A stretch of DNA of 25,290 nucleotides, taken from positions 1 to 25,290 of IMG/VR virus record IMGVR_UViG_3300047557_002118, one strand, 5' to 3'. Positions 15,688 to 23,019 of the stretch are shown here, piece after piece. The notes beneath the pieces were generated by a model. The model was not told where the DNA came from. It ran no database searches and saw only the letters and a program-made list of their open reading frames with translations. Source of the stretch: a virus. Each line of letters starts with the position of its first letter. The stretch's first letter is position 1. Position numbers and translations under genes: made by a program.

Positions 15688-16935
15688 TAGGTACTCCTTT
15701 GTAAAATGGGTTGCTATATCAGCGAACCAGGCACGCGCCGGGTTCGCGAATTGCCGATTGAATTGGATGTTAAGTCGCTGTGAATTCATGGCTACGCCCT
15801 TGTAGCCGTCGAGGGTGGCAGGGATCACCACGTCATCATCTACAACCAGAGACACTTCTGAAAAGTTGATCTCCATAGGCTCGATGGATTCGATTGGCAT
15901 GGGTTCGCCTTTTTTGACGTAGCCTATTGTCATGTGTGGGACAAACGAGTGAGCAGAGTGATAAGGGACTCTCCTGTCGTCTAACTCGGAGCGCACGCGA
16001 TTGTAGAGGCTCTGCATTTCTGGACTGTCAAAAAGAGCGACAACTACATCGCTGTCTCCCTCTCCGACAAATCGGGCAAGGCCGGTCATTTTCCCTTTTA
16101 TGCCGGAGGTGCTGCCAGCCGATGAAAGTAAAGCCTTGACTACCTGCTCAGTATCAAGGGTGCGACTATCGCCAAGGTAGACAATCGTAATATGCAGGCC
16201 GTCGCGAGTCTTATCATCCATCAGGGGGTACGCCTTCTGGAGATCGGCGCGGAGCACGTCAGGGATCATAAGTGCGATCATGGACTTTTCGGCGCCGCCC
16301 GGCTTATCCTCTGCTTCGTTTTTTGAAATGGCTTTTGATGGGCACGCAGAGCAATTGCCGCAATTCTGCACAACAAATTCGGAGTTGCGATTTACACCAC
16401 ACCCGTCCATGAGAGAGCACGCGCCGCGATCTTTCGTGAGAATCGCAATATGGTCAGGGTGGATATTTTTGTGAATTCCAATGTAGTCAGTGCCCTTGAA
16501 TTTCCCGCTTTCAAACACCACACCGGGAGCGTAGTACCCCGTTGACACCTCGAGCGGCTGCCCACGGAGAATAAGGTCGTACATCTTCGCGCCATCTTCG
16601 TTGGCAATAAGCACATCTTTCTCAAGCCAGAACTCGCCAACCAAACGACGGCCCTGCTCGTCAATGCTCGCATTGTAAAATCTTCCAACAACCGGGACAT
16701 CAGGGTAGGTCACGCGAGCCGCACCAGAATTCTGCGATGGGTGATTCAGCACAACCGGGACATCGTTCCAGTCAAACGGGTACATACTAAACTCATCAAA
16801 GGGAACATAATACTGATTGAGCACACCTTCGACAACTGGCACACCGGGAACAACAATGTACGACTTGCCATTCCGGTTGACCTCGCGCACGGACTTGAAA
16901 TCAAAATTGAAATTGTGGGAAAATATTTGAAGCAT
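15175..16935 (-). CDS. Fusion: DUF2213-type head maturation protease + 2H phosphoesterase domain + scaffold
   Basis: A 586-residue protein from ATG 16935 (AGGA site); a longer frame to 17010 runs through the palindrome and is rejected. Residues 1-185 resemble DUF2213 phage proteins, treated as prohead-protease-like: LNHP with His65, LEVSTGY with Ser131, and the ending HIAIL...GACSLMDGCG (162-180). A Cys cluster CGNCSAC (192-198) follows. Residues about 218-395 form a 2H (LigT-like) phosphoesterase: HITIVYLG (His248, Thr250) and HMTIGYV (His334, Thr336), the two HxT motifs whose histidines do catalysis. Residues 417-586 are helical and scaffold-like. The protease should process scaffold during capsid assembly; the 2H part may cleave cyclic or 2'-5' phosphodiesters in RNA or signal nucleotides. 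The fusion is directly visible; substrate and activity are unknown. Confidence 0.85.
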   Translation of the reverse strand: MLQIFSHNFNFDFKSVREVNRNGKSYIVVPGVPVVEGVLNQYYVPFDEFSMYPFDWNDVPVVLNHPSQNSGAARVTYPDVPVVGRFYNASIDEQGRRLVGEFWLEKDVLIANEDGAKMYDLILRGQPLEVSTGYYAPGVVFESGKFKGTDYIGIHKNIHPDHIAILTKDRGACSLMDGCGVNRNSEFVVQNCGNCSACPSKAISKNEAEDKPGGAEKSMIALMIPDVLRADLQKAYPLMDDKTRDGLHITIVYLGDSRTLDTEQVVKALLSSAGSTSGIKGKMTGLARFVGEGDSDVVVALFDSPEMQSLYNRVRSELDDRRVPYHSAHSFVPHMTIGYVKKGEPMPIESIEPMEINFSEVSLVVDDDVVIPATLDGYKGVAMNSQRLNIQFNRQFANPARAWFADIATHFTKEYLMKNFPALQTFLNSLGFNVKTASEDGDSVSLVLTGDGDGKTLEGLVQLNEVVRNAGGVVAFTQTLETLSKLPDAVAGMQAQLNTIVQNAASQQDVAKKAAIQKVMQNSANPFDEATLNQMSLDVLEKLAASFVPVNYAAFGAGYVHNSSADDKPLATPNMLALFSANGKEA

Positions 16936-16957
16936 TTTCTTATTCCTGCGAGAAACA

Positions 16958-16995
16958 GAAAACGCCTTGAGCGCAATTGCGCTCAAGGCGTTTTC
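16958..16995. terminator. 38-bp perfect palindrome, bidirectional terminator candidate
   Basis: GAAAACGCCTTGAGCGCAA is followed exactly by its complement (19-base arms). The GC-rich stem ends in AAAA/TTTT on both sides, so each strand ends in a short U-run, the layout of a bidirectional intrinsic terminator. It sits between the GT87-like gene and the protease gene, 23 bases before the protease ATG. No clear promoter fits between it and the ATG, so late transcripts probably read through by antitermination, or it is a processing hairpin. Confidence 0.75.
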
Positions 16996-17052
16996 CACTT
17001 CGGCTGTCAAATCTAAGGAGAAAAAACAGGAGTAATCCGAATCGCCGCCAGT

Positions 17053-17880
17053 TTAGCAGGTTTTGCTTTTTTGTGCAAGTCCCATAATTGCAAATGCCCA
17101 TGTGTAGAGAGTCAGATAGGGAGTAACAAAAGGGATCGCCATGAGTGCCCAGCGCAACTCGCGACGCTTTACGCCAATGAACAGCAGGATCAACCCAACA
17201 GGGATTCCCCACGGCCACGGGGCAGAATTCCACCCCTTCCCTACAGCATCAGCCGATCCGAGGAACCATGCCCCATAGACCAGAGTCGTTACGATCATGA
17301 GGATCACGAATGGGGTCACGCTGCCTGCGACCTTTCGGACTCTTTCCGCTATCGGCTCGCTTGATGTCAGGTAGGTCGCCACCCAAAAGATAACAATGGG
17401 CATCCCGATCTGAGGCTTAATCATGAGGACCAGCACGCCCAGCCACGTCGGGAACAAGAGGCCAAGCGCGACAAGGCCGTCGATATTCCCAAGAACTGAA
17501 TTCATCAGCACACCGCCGAACACAACCAGCGGAAGGATGAAAACGATCCTGACTCCCGTCTTCAACGCCACCCACGTATAGGCTGCGATATTGGCTACAA
17601 AAATGATCGGGACAGAGAGACTCAGCGGGAGCTTTGCGATAGGGATCAGCGGGACCAGTAGCCAAGCAGGATTCCAGTACCCATCAACGCGATACGGGGA
17701 ATCCCCACTGGCAAGCGCCCGCGCCGCAGGCTCAAAGTATAGGCGCCAATCAGCGCCCAGCACATTCGAAGCAAGTTCTCCGCCGCTGAAAAGCGCATAC
17801 CTGACAGCCATGGCGATTGCAACCATGGAGATCAACGAGACAATCAAAGACACAAGTTCAACTACTTTTATCTTCATCAT
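17053..17880 (-). CDS. GT87-like multi-pass membrane protein (GT-C superfamily), accessory gene
   Basis: A 275-residue, very hydrophobic protein with about eight or nine predicted membrane helices, starting with one at residues 7-29. Residues about 45-85 match the first loop of GT87/DUF2029 polyprenol-phosphate-mannose transferases: ADWRLYF, then ARALASGDSPY and WNPAWLLVPLIPIAKLP; Asp in this loop is the expected catalytic base. A later LMIKPQIGMP segment also fits. It is shorter than usual family members (about 400 residues), so it may lack terminal helices or be inactive. Overlap with the ASCH gene makes start choice uncertain: ATG 17880 or TTG 17886, both behind AGAGGA. It sits inside a phage head module, so it is likely a moron acting on host envelope glycans or blocking superinfection (inference). 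Confidence 0.65.
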   Translation of the reverse strand: MMKIKVVELVSLIVSLISMVAIAMAVRYALFSGGELASNVLGADWRLYFEPAARALASGDSPYRVDGYWNPAWLLVPLIPIAKLPLSLSVPIIFVANIAAYTWVALKTGVRIVFILPLVVFGGVLMNSVLGNIDGLVALGLLFPTWLGVLVLMIKPQIGMPIVIFWVATYLTSSEPIAERVRKVAGSVTPFVILMIVTTLVYGAWFLGSADAVGKGWNSAPWPWGIPVGLILLFIGVKRRELRWALMAIPFVTPYLTLYTWAFAIMGLAQKSKTC

Positions 17881-18154
17881 CGGCAATCCATTCCTCTGTC
17901 ACGTCAATTGCATACACCTCGGTTGGTACGTTTCCGAAGTGGGGATGCGTAATGACTTCTTTTTTTACGCCTTTCCACCTTCTGAGCATAAACCTACCTG
18001 CCTGAAACCCTCGCCACAAAACAACCTTTTCGTACTGCCGATTTTCTAGTTTACTTACCCAGTGCAGTCCGCGATACTCGAACTTCTTTTCTCCGCGCTC
18101 GATGGCGTCGTAGTATTCATATTTTAGATGCAAAACAAGGTTACTAGAAGCCAT
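17858..18154 (-). CDS. ASCH/PUA-like domain protein
   Basis: A 98-residue protein. LHLKYEYYDAIERGEKKFEYRG (the Leu-x-Leu strand, Ile-x-x-Gly-Glu-Lys-Lys helix and Glu-Tyr-Arg) is the hallmark start of ASCH-domain proteins of the PUA-like superfamily; a later VVLWRGF strand and VYAIDVTEEW also fit. The fold binds RNA or modified nucleotides; one branch (YqfB) is an N4-acetylcytidine amidohydrolase. Which activity applies here is unknown. A modest AAGG site precedes ATG 18154, which directly follows the TAA of the preceding small gene. It is cotranscribed with the GT87-like gene, overlapping it by 23 bases. Phages often carry ASCH genes as accessory functions. Confidence 0.72.
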   Translation of the reverse strand: MASSNLVLHLKYEYYDAIERGEKKFEYRGLHWVSKLENRQYEKVVLWRGFQAGRFMLRRWKGVKKEVITHPHFGNVPTEVYAIDVTEEWIADDEDKSS

Positions 18155-18397
18155 TTATTCAAACCTTTGAGAGACTATATCGTCAGCACCATAAGCGGTC
18201 TCAGCGCGAAATACAACCCGCTGAGACGCTTGAGCGAATGCGATCAGGTGGTGAAGCCTCAGTCGGTGCAATACGCCACGACGACGAATCTCAATGGTCA
18301 TCGTGGATGTATCCAGAGTCATCAAGAGCGATCCATCCATCCCGCGAACCTGCACGACTCTTCCCTCCGAATCTGTCTCTGGCTCAAACACTGTCAT
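18155..18397 (-). CDS. Small hypothetical protein of the accessory insertion
   Basis: An 80-residue protein starting MTVFEPETDSEGRVVQVRG, with alternating beta-type segments (LLMTLDTSTMTIEIRRRG) and then a helix ending in a basic, His-rich stretch. The ATG at 18397 overlaps the MuF-like stop as ATGA and is served by GGAG 6 bases upstream; an ATG at 18409 lacks a good site. A compact beta-sheet protein of this type could be a small binding or accessory protein, but no family is recognised. It links the MuF gene with ASCH, whose ATG starts immediately after its TAA. Confidence 0.55.
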   Translation of the reverse strand: MTVFEPETDSEGRVVQVRGMDGSLLMTLDTSTMTIEIRRRGVLHRLRLHHLIAFAQASQRVVFRAETAYGADDIVSQRFE

Positions 18398-19209
18398 TTT
18401 CCACTCCATTTCCGCGTTTCAATTTGACACAGGCAATTCGCCCTGCACGTCGCACCACCAAGCGGGACGATGTGATTTATCGGCATCCATCCAAGGTCCG
18501 CCAATTCTATACAGCCTGGCGTTTCTGCGGAGTCGGTGCAATGGTTTTCGTTCTCGCCAAGTACACGCCGCGCTTGATCGTGACCCATCGCGATCCCTCG
18601 TTGCAGTTTCACGTTTTGATAAAAGGCGTTTCCGTACCATCCATACGACCCAGCGCGTGACACAGCGGTCCCATCAAGGGCCTGCGCACCTGTGTCGAGT
18701 TGTCTTGCAAACTCTTCGAAGCGCCTAAACTGCATGAGCACAAAGATATAAAACAAATCTCTCCATGACTGATCGTCAAACAGAAATCCGCCAAGCCACA
18801 AAAGCCAGATGGTTGCGTAAAGGGCTTTCAGGATGTTCCGCGACCGCTCATACCAAACCACGAACATGATCGTTCCTGCGATGAGTTGCCTTGTTTCATT
18901 GCGCAGGCGCTCACGCGCATTTGCAGAGACACGCATTACCGAACGCCTCAATACATCCCCTGAGACTGCACGACCATTGGGATCGCGATAAACACCGGTA
19001 GCAGGATCGAAGGTGTAATCCTTCTCTCCCTTCGGTAGACTCCTGCTTACGCTGCCAGCAGGCCGAGCCGTCAGCAATCCGCGCATGGAAGTAGAGGAAT
19101 TCCACATCTCCTTCGCAAGTTCGACATCGTTGCTGTCTATGTCTGATATAAAACTCCGCACTTCGCCATCAGTGGGAAACGTGAAGGACTGCCAATTACT
19201 AGGTCGCAT
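18394..19209 (-). CDS. MuF-like phage head morphogenesis protein
   Basis: A 271-residue protein directly downstream of portal, the usual site of the MuF-like minor head protein. Its C-terminus has the expected Cys/His pattern: HCTDSAETPGC, INHIVPLGGATC and ANCLCQI, typical of the MuF C-terminal region. Unusual for the family, residues about 105-180 contain two strongly hydrophobic helices (LIAGTIMFVVWY and ALYATIWLLWLGGFLF), suggesting membrane or portal contact. AAAGGA lies 5 bases before ATG 19209. MuF proteins enter the virion at low copy number and help portal-capsid assembly or are ejected. Start, neighbours and motif all agree; the role of the hydrophobic part is unknown. Confidence 0.75.
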   Translation of the reverse strand: MRPSNWQSFTFPTDGEVRSFISDIDSNDVELAKEMWNSSTSMRGLLTARPAGSVSRSLPKGEKDYTFDPATGVYRDPNGRAVSGDVLRRSVMRVSANARERLRNETRQLIAGTIMFVVWYERSRNILKALYATIWLLWLGGFLFDDQSWRDLFYIFVLMQFRRFEEFARQLDTGAQALDGTAVSRAGSYGWYGNAFYQNVKLQRGIAMGHDQARRVLGENENHCTDSAETPGCIELADLGWMPINHIVPLGGATCRANCLCQIETRKWSGK

Positions 19210-19217
19210 TTTTTCCT

Positions 19218-20693
19218 TTACGCCGGAATAGACTGTTGCGTCTGTTCAGATTTCAAGCCATACTCAGCGGCCGCATCGGTGCCTTCCGTTGCCTGGTCCA
19301 CAGGTAAAGCCTCACCCTTCTTCTCTTCAATAACCGCCTCGTTGACGGTAACTTTGTACTTAAAGTTTTTGCGCAGGAAGTCAGCAATGTCGATGTATCC
19401 CTCCGGGACATTCCCGGTGATCGAAAGGATGGTCTTAGACTCTGTCTCGGCAAGGTTGGCTTTTTCAATTGTGGTCAACTGGAATAACTCGGGCCATTCA
19501 AGAGATATTTTTCCGGTAGGCTTTGGGATAATCTGCAAATCAACCAAGCGCATTGCAAAGTCCTTTACCCATCGGGTACATGTTTTCTTCTGGCGGGCCT
19601 CAACAACACTTGCCCAATTTGCGTCGTCAGACGATGACGCAAGTTCCCCACGCTCAGAGCCAACCAGTACACGCTGGGGCATCCTGGCGGTCCCTGCAAT
19701 GTCGGTGATAAGCAGGTCATGTTGCTGGCGTCCATCGACAACTTGCCCGCCAAGATCGTCCACGGTCACACCTTTGACGCGCATAGTACGACGGAGTCCA
19801 TGCTCCCACTCGTCAATCTCAGAAACCATATCGTTGTACTCGGGAGTTCCCTTTACTGGAAAGTTCGTGCCTTCTTGAGCACTGAGGATAAGACCTTTAC
19901 GGATCAGCATCCAAAACGCCTCACTGGACGAACCGACAACCTTCTCGAGGTCAGACAGCAGATTGTACGGCCTGCGCAGACGAGGGATTCCGTATATCCG
20001 AGACCTTCCGTATCCATCCTTCAAATGCACAACCCGACTCCAGTGTACGTTGATCGACTGCCCACCATCCTCGAGTTTGATCGTGTACGTCTCGGCCATT
20101 CCATAGCGAGGGCTGTTTGTGTTGCGATCAAATGTTGCAATCGGGGCCTGCCCCTCGTCGAAGACCTGAACATAAGCGATCTTGCCAGCATTCGCCCAAT
20201 TACCCTTGTTGTCAATAAGGGGGTCGGAAAACTCACCGGGGACCCCAAGAAGTATCACAGAGTAACGAGAAAACCCGAGGGCTATATCAGCCTCATTCAT
20301 GGCAGGCCAAATCTCAAGGTCATCAGCCAGGCGATTCCACGAGGATAGAAATTCGGTGTGCTGACTTGAGTTCTCGTCATCACCAAGGATACCCCCGTCT
20401 TTCATGATGGGTGGATTGCGCCAACTCTCATCAGCCAGAGAATCCACAAGCGCACCCGCGAGGCCATTTCGGTCGTACATATCAAACATGTCATTGTAGA
20501 CAAGATTTTTTTTCCATCCAAAAACATCGTAGTGATCTCGTGCGCCACCATGGGTTTGCCCCAGCGTACTTGCAAGCGCAGCCCTTGAGACAAGACCCGT
20601 GACGTTCTTGTACAAAGTTATAATTTCCTTTTTTGTCATGCGGGGGGATGGAACTGGAATTCTCAGGTATTTCAGATCATTTGCTTTAGCCAT
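19218..20693 (-). CDS. Portal protein
   Basis: A 491-residue protein after large terminase, forming the dodecameric DNA entry ring at one capsid vertex. The start at 20693 has GGAG 8 bases upstream; the longer frame overlapping terminase is rejected. It contains an N-terminal HYDVFGWKKN segment, a long stem-region helix stretch (DLEKVVGSSSEAFWMLIRKG), QQHDLLITDIAGTARMPQRVL, and SSSDDANWASVVEARQ, as in phage portals of the DUF1073 type. The last 60 residues are acidic and probably flexible. Spacing to the MuF gene is 8 bases. The order terL-portal-MuF makes this call firm, although the exact family is by pattern. Confidence 0.85.
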   Translation of the reverse strand: MAKANDLKYLRIPVPSPRMTKKEIITLYKNVTGLVSRAALASTLGQTHGGARDHYDVFGWKKNLVYNDMFDMYDRNGLAGALVDSLADESWRNPPIMKDGGILGDDENSSQHTEFLSSWNRLADDLEIWPAMNEADIALGFSRYSVILLGVPGEFSDPLIDNKGNWANAGKIAYVQVFDEGQAPIATFDRNTNSPRYGMAETYTIKLEDGGQSINVHWSRVVHLKDGYGRSRIYGIPRLRRPYNLLSDLEKVVGSSSEAFWMLIRKGLILSAQEGTNFPVKGTPEYNDMVSEIDEWEHGLRRTMRVKGVTVDDLGGQVVDGRQQHDLLITDIAGTARMPQRVLVGSERGELASSSDDANWASVVEARQKKTCTRWVKDFAMRLVDLQIIPKPTGKISLEWPELFQLTTIEKANLAETESKTILSITGNVPEGYIDIADFLRKNFKYKVTVNEAVIEEKKGEALPVDQATEGTDAAAEYGLKSEQTQQSIPA

Positions 20694-20697
20694 ATTT

Positions 20698-22284
20698 TTA
20701 TCTCCATGTGCCAGCACTTGCAGGCAGGGGCGCAAATGTCAGCATAAGACTCTCTGCACGATCAGGAGACCTACCTAGCAACTCCTTCATCGTGTCCTTG
20801 TCACTCACACGTATTCTACCACCTCGGATGAAGTAGGATGGCGCAGCCAATTCCTCAAGCAGATCATCATCAGGTGGGAGCATGGCCCCGGGGTCATCAC
20901 GTAGCCACACCATCACGCTCCACCACAATTGATCGCGCATCTGAAAAAACTCACCCATCTTCTCGTCAGGCGCAGCCATGGGCGCATACGTTGGTGAAGA
21001 CGCAACCATGACCCCTGTTGCACGACTCGCGCCAAGCCTTACCATGCGGGGGGCAACGCCCGCACCGACTCCTGTCCCATCAGTGAATATATAAATATCA
21101 TTCATGGGCAATCCAAGTTGCTTGAGAATTCCAAACCCTTTGATCGCCGTAGCGTCAGGGTCGATGCCGGACCAACCTTGCTGGCGTGGCACCCAGCCCC
21201 CATACCTCAAGGTCAACTGATTGGTGTCTCTGCCCATGTCGGCAATATCCAGACCTACAATTGGGCGTACATTGTGAGGCGGATTCTCTCCATACTTTGC
21301 GACATAGGTCAACCATCGACTGACGGCATTATCAAGCCAAACACGAGAAATCAATTGCGTCTCAGATCGCGGTGGGTAAATCCCTAGCACCATGTAAAAA
21401 AACGCTGGGTTGGTAACTCTTCTATGACCAGCAGGGAGCGGAGGATACTCAACATTCCCCATACTTCGAGCAACACTGCCCACAAGGAAATCAGGAACCT
21501 CAAAGCACTCCACATCGACCGTTTCATGGGGGGCAAGCGGGCGCGTCCATTCATTGATACGCCTGACAGTTTTTTCTCTGGATACCGCTCCAGAGATAAC
21601 ATCCTCACCAGTGGAAACATTGGGATGATCGAATGCGGACAAATGAATAACATTCCCCTCCCGCCGCTTCACCATGCCCGAAACAGTACCCACGTCGGCG
21701 CGGGGATTGAACATGATGAGCATACGAGTCATACCGCCGGACATGCAGGACTCTATACCCTTGAATACTTCTTGCGGAACCGCGTCGGCTTCATCGACAA
21801 TAAAAAGCATGTGGGGGGCGTGCTTGCCTGAGAACTTCGCCTCTCTCTGTTCTGGCGTTCCGGCCATAGGGATTGAAACACCAGTAATGAATGACTGCGG
21901 GCTACGTTGGATATTCATACCGCTGGACACATCACTACCGGGGAGGAGGTCCTGCCTCTTTCTGGTAAGCGAGCCAATTTCGCCCCACAGAATTTTTCTT
22001 AAGTTTCTTTCAGGGGGAGCAGCCGTCGTGTACACCTGGGCGTCCGGGTAGCACAAATAAAACCAGAGGGCGATACGCGCAGCAGCATGACTCTTTCCAG
22101 TTGCATTGGCCGAGACCGCAATAGTCACAGGGTTGTCGCGAACAGAATTCATAACTGTTTTGATTGGGTCCGTGTATCTTTCACCAAGGACCTCCGTACC
22201 AAAACGGACAGGGTTTTCGGCGTATTGCGAGAAATCAACAACTCCGGTCTGAGCAACCATCCCACTTTTGGAACTCTCACCCAT
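20698..22284 (-). CDS. terL: Terminase large subunit
   Basis: A 528-residue packaging motor and nuclease. ATG 22284 with AAGGA 6 bases upstream is chosen; frames reaching 22422 overlap the TerS gene without a ribosome site. Walker A is SANATGKS (58-65) and Walker B is MLFIVDEAD (159-167). A coupling segment (MLIMFNPRAD) follows. The C-terminal RNaseH-like nuclease half starts near residue 345 with GLDIADMGRDTN, then TDGTGVGAGV and a late conserved Asp region. It pumps DNA into the procapsid with ATP and cuts concatemers. The usual order TerS-TerL-portal is kept, with 19 bases to TerS and 4 bases to portal. Confidence 0.95.
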   Translation of the reverse strand: MGESSKSGMVAQTGVVDFSQYAENPVRFGTEVLGERYTDPIKTVMNSVRDNPVTIAVSANATGKSHAAARIALWFYLCYPDAQVYTTAAPPERNLRKILWGEIGSLTRKRQDLLPGSDVSSGMNIQRSPQSFITGVSIPMAGTPEQREAKFSGKHAPHMLFIVDEADAVPQEVFKGIESCMSGGMTRMLIMFNPRADVGTVSGMVKRREGNVIHLSAFDHPNVSTGEDVISGAVSREKTVRRINEWTRPLAPHETVDVECFEVPDFLVGSVARSMGNVEYPPLPAGHRRVTNPAFFYMVLGIYPPRSETQLISRVWLDNAVSRWLTYVAKYGENPPHNVRPIVGLDIADMGRDTNQLTLRYGGWVPRQQGWSGIDPDATAIKGFGILKQLGLPMNDIYIFTDGTGVGAGVAPRMVRLGASRATGVMVASSPTYAPMAAPDEKMGEFFQMRDQLWWSVMVWLRDDPGAMLPPDDDLLEELAAPSYFIRGGRIRVSDKDTMKELLGRSPDRAESLMLTFAPLPASAGTWR

Positions 22285-22303
22285 CCGAGTCCTTTTTTCA
22301 ATC

Positions 22304-22915
22304 TCAGCCGCCAGCAGCAGGCTTATCTGCTGGTTTATTATTTTTGTGCTGGACACCCGCGATGACGACAAGTGCATCCTCTCCTGCCTGAATTCTCTGC
22401 TGTATTTCAATAATTTCATCAAGAGAGAACTCAGACCAATTTATGTTTACATTGAAGTTGGGCTTTTCCTTTTCAGCCCAAAGCGCCTTGTAGTTCAAAT
22501 ACTGAGCGCGTTTATCCAAAATTGCCATGACCGCCGAAAAGTATATAGGATCCGGGGGGGGAGGCAGGTCCCCCTCTTCTTCTGGCTGTGGAATAGCAAG
22601 GGGGTAAACACGTTCAAACATTTCTTCAAGCCTCAAAAGGTCAAGGCGTAAATTCTCTTCGGCTAACTCCTTCTGATCTTCTATCAAGGTTCTGATTGCG
22701 TCCTTGCAATCCTTGTACGCAAGACCATGAGAATATGTCTGAGGAACCAATTTCAATTCCTTCAAGCGCCTTGCTATTTGACGATAGTTAAGTCCCTGGC
22801 GCTGGAGATCAAGTGCCCATGTGCGTCTTTGCAAAAGTTTCACTTCCTCGCTTGCCTGCGCAGTCGTTTTTTTCTTTTTTGGTGATTTACCTTCTCTCGT
22901 TGTTCTTGTTGCCAT
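22304..22915 (-). CDS. terS: Terminase small subunit
   Basis: A 203-residue DNA-recognition subunit of the packaging motor. ATG 22915 (GGAG 8 bases upstream) is preferred over a start at 22945. It begins with a very basic tail (REGKSPKKKKT) and a helix-turn-helix (DLQRQGLNYRQIARRLKEL, about 37-55), followed by a long oligomerising helix and a Pro-rich linker EEEGDLPPPPDP. The C-terminus is acidic and then Asn/Lys/Pro rich, fitting a terminase-binding tail. It lies directly upstream of terL and downstream of a terminator with a -10-like sequence, so it probably leads the late operon. Confidence 0.82.
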   Translation of the reverse strand: MATRTTREGKSPKKKKTTAQASEEVKLLQRRTWALDLQRQGLNYRQIARRLKELKLVPQTYSHGLAYKDCKDAIRTLIEDQKELAEENLRLDLLRLEEMFERVYPLAIPQPEEEGDLPPPPDPIYFSAVMAILDKRAQYLNYKALWAEKEKPNFNVNINWSEFSLDEIIEIQQRIQAGEDALVVIAGVQHKNNKPADKPAAGG

Positions 22916-22950
22916 TTGTTCAACTCCATATTCGCATTTGTTCAACTGGC

Positions 22951-22956
22951 ATTATA
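22951..22956 (-). promoter_or_regulatory. Candidate -10 of a late promoter before TerS
   Basis: The minus strand reads TGTTATATAATGCC right after the terminator U-run, giving a perfect TATAAT (and an extended TGTTATATA) about 35 bases before the TerS ATG. The expected -35 would fall in the terminator stem and is poor (TCGTGC). Start would be near 22944. A phage-encoded activator or a weak host promoter would explain the missing -35. Confidence 0.4.
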
Positions 22957-22960
22957 TAAC

Positions 22961-23001
22961 AAAAAAAAAGACCGCACGATAGCCATGCGGTCTTTTTTTT
23001 T
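22961..23001. terminator. Bidirectional intrinsic terminator
   Basis: AAAAAAAAAGACCGCA and TGCGGTCTTTTTTTTT flank a 9-base loop. The stem has a 7-bp GC-rich core extended by nine A:T pairs, and each direction ends in nine T. It ends the leftward 53-residue basic-protein unit 19 bases after its stop; in the other direction it would block rightward read-through. Confidence 0.92.
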
Positions 23002-23019
23002 GTTGATTGCACTCCTGAT

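Noticed and set aside
16936-17010. Longer start of the protease-2H fusion gene, at 17010
   Set aside because: The extension encodes the palindrome, has no ribosome site, and ATG 16935 has AGGA at proper spacing plus a DUF2213-like start.
16940-17233. A 97-codon minus-strand frame through the palindrome and the end of the GT87-like gene
   Set aside because: It overlaps the GT87-like gene in another frame, has no ribosome site, and its end merely reads the palindrome.
18238-18728. Plus-strand frames over MuF and the small accessory gene
   Set aside because: They run antisense to well-supported genes, overlap each other and have no ribosome site or motif.
22961-23001. CRISPR repeat or tRNA-like structure around the strong hairpin
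   Set aside because: It is a single hairpin with A and T runs on either side, which is a bidirectional intrinsic terminator; no repeated units or cloverleaf are present.
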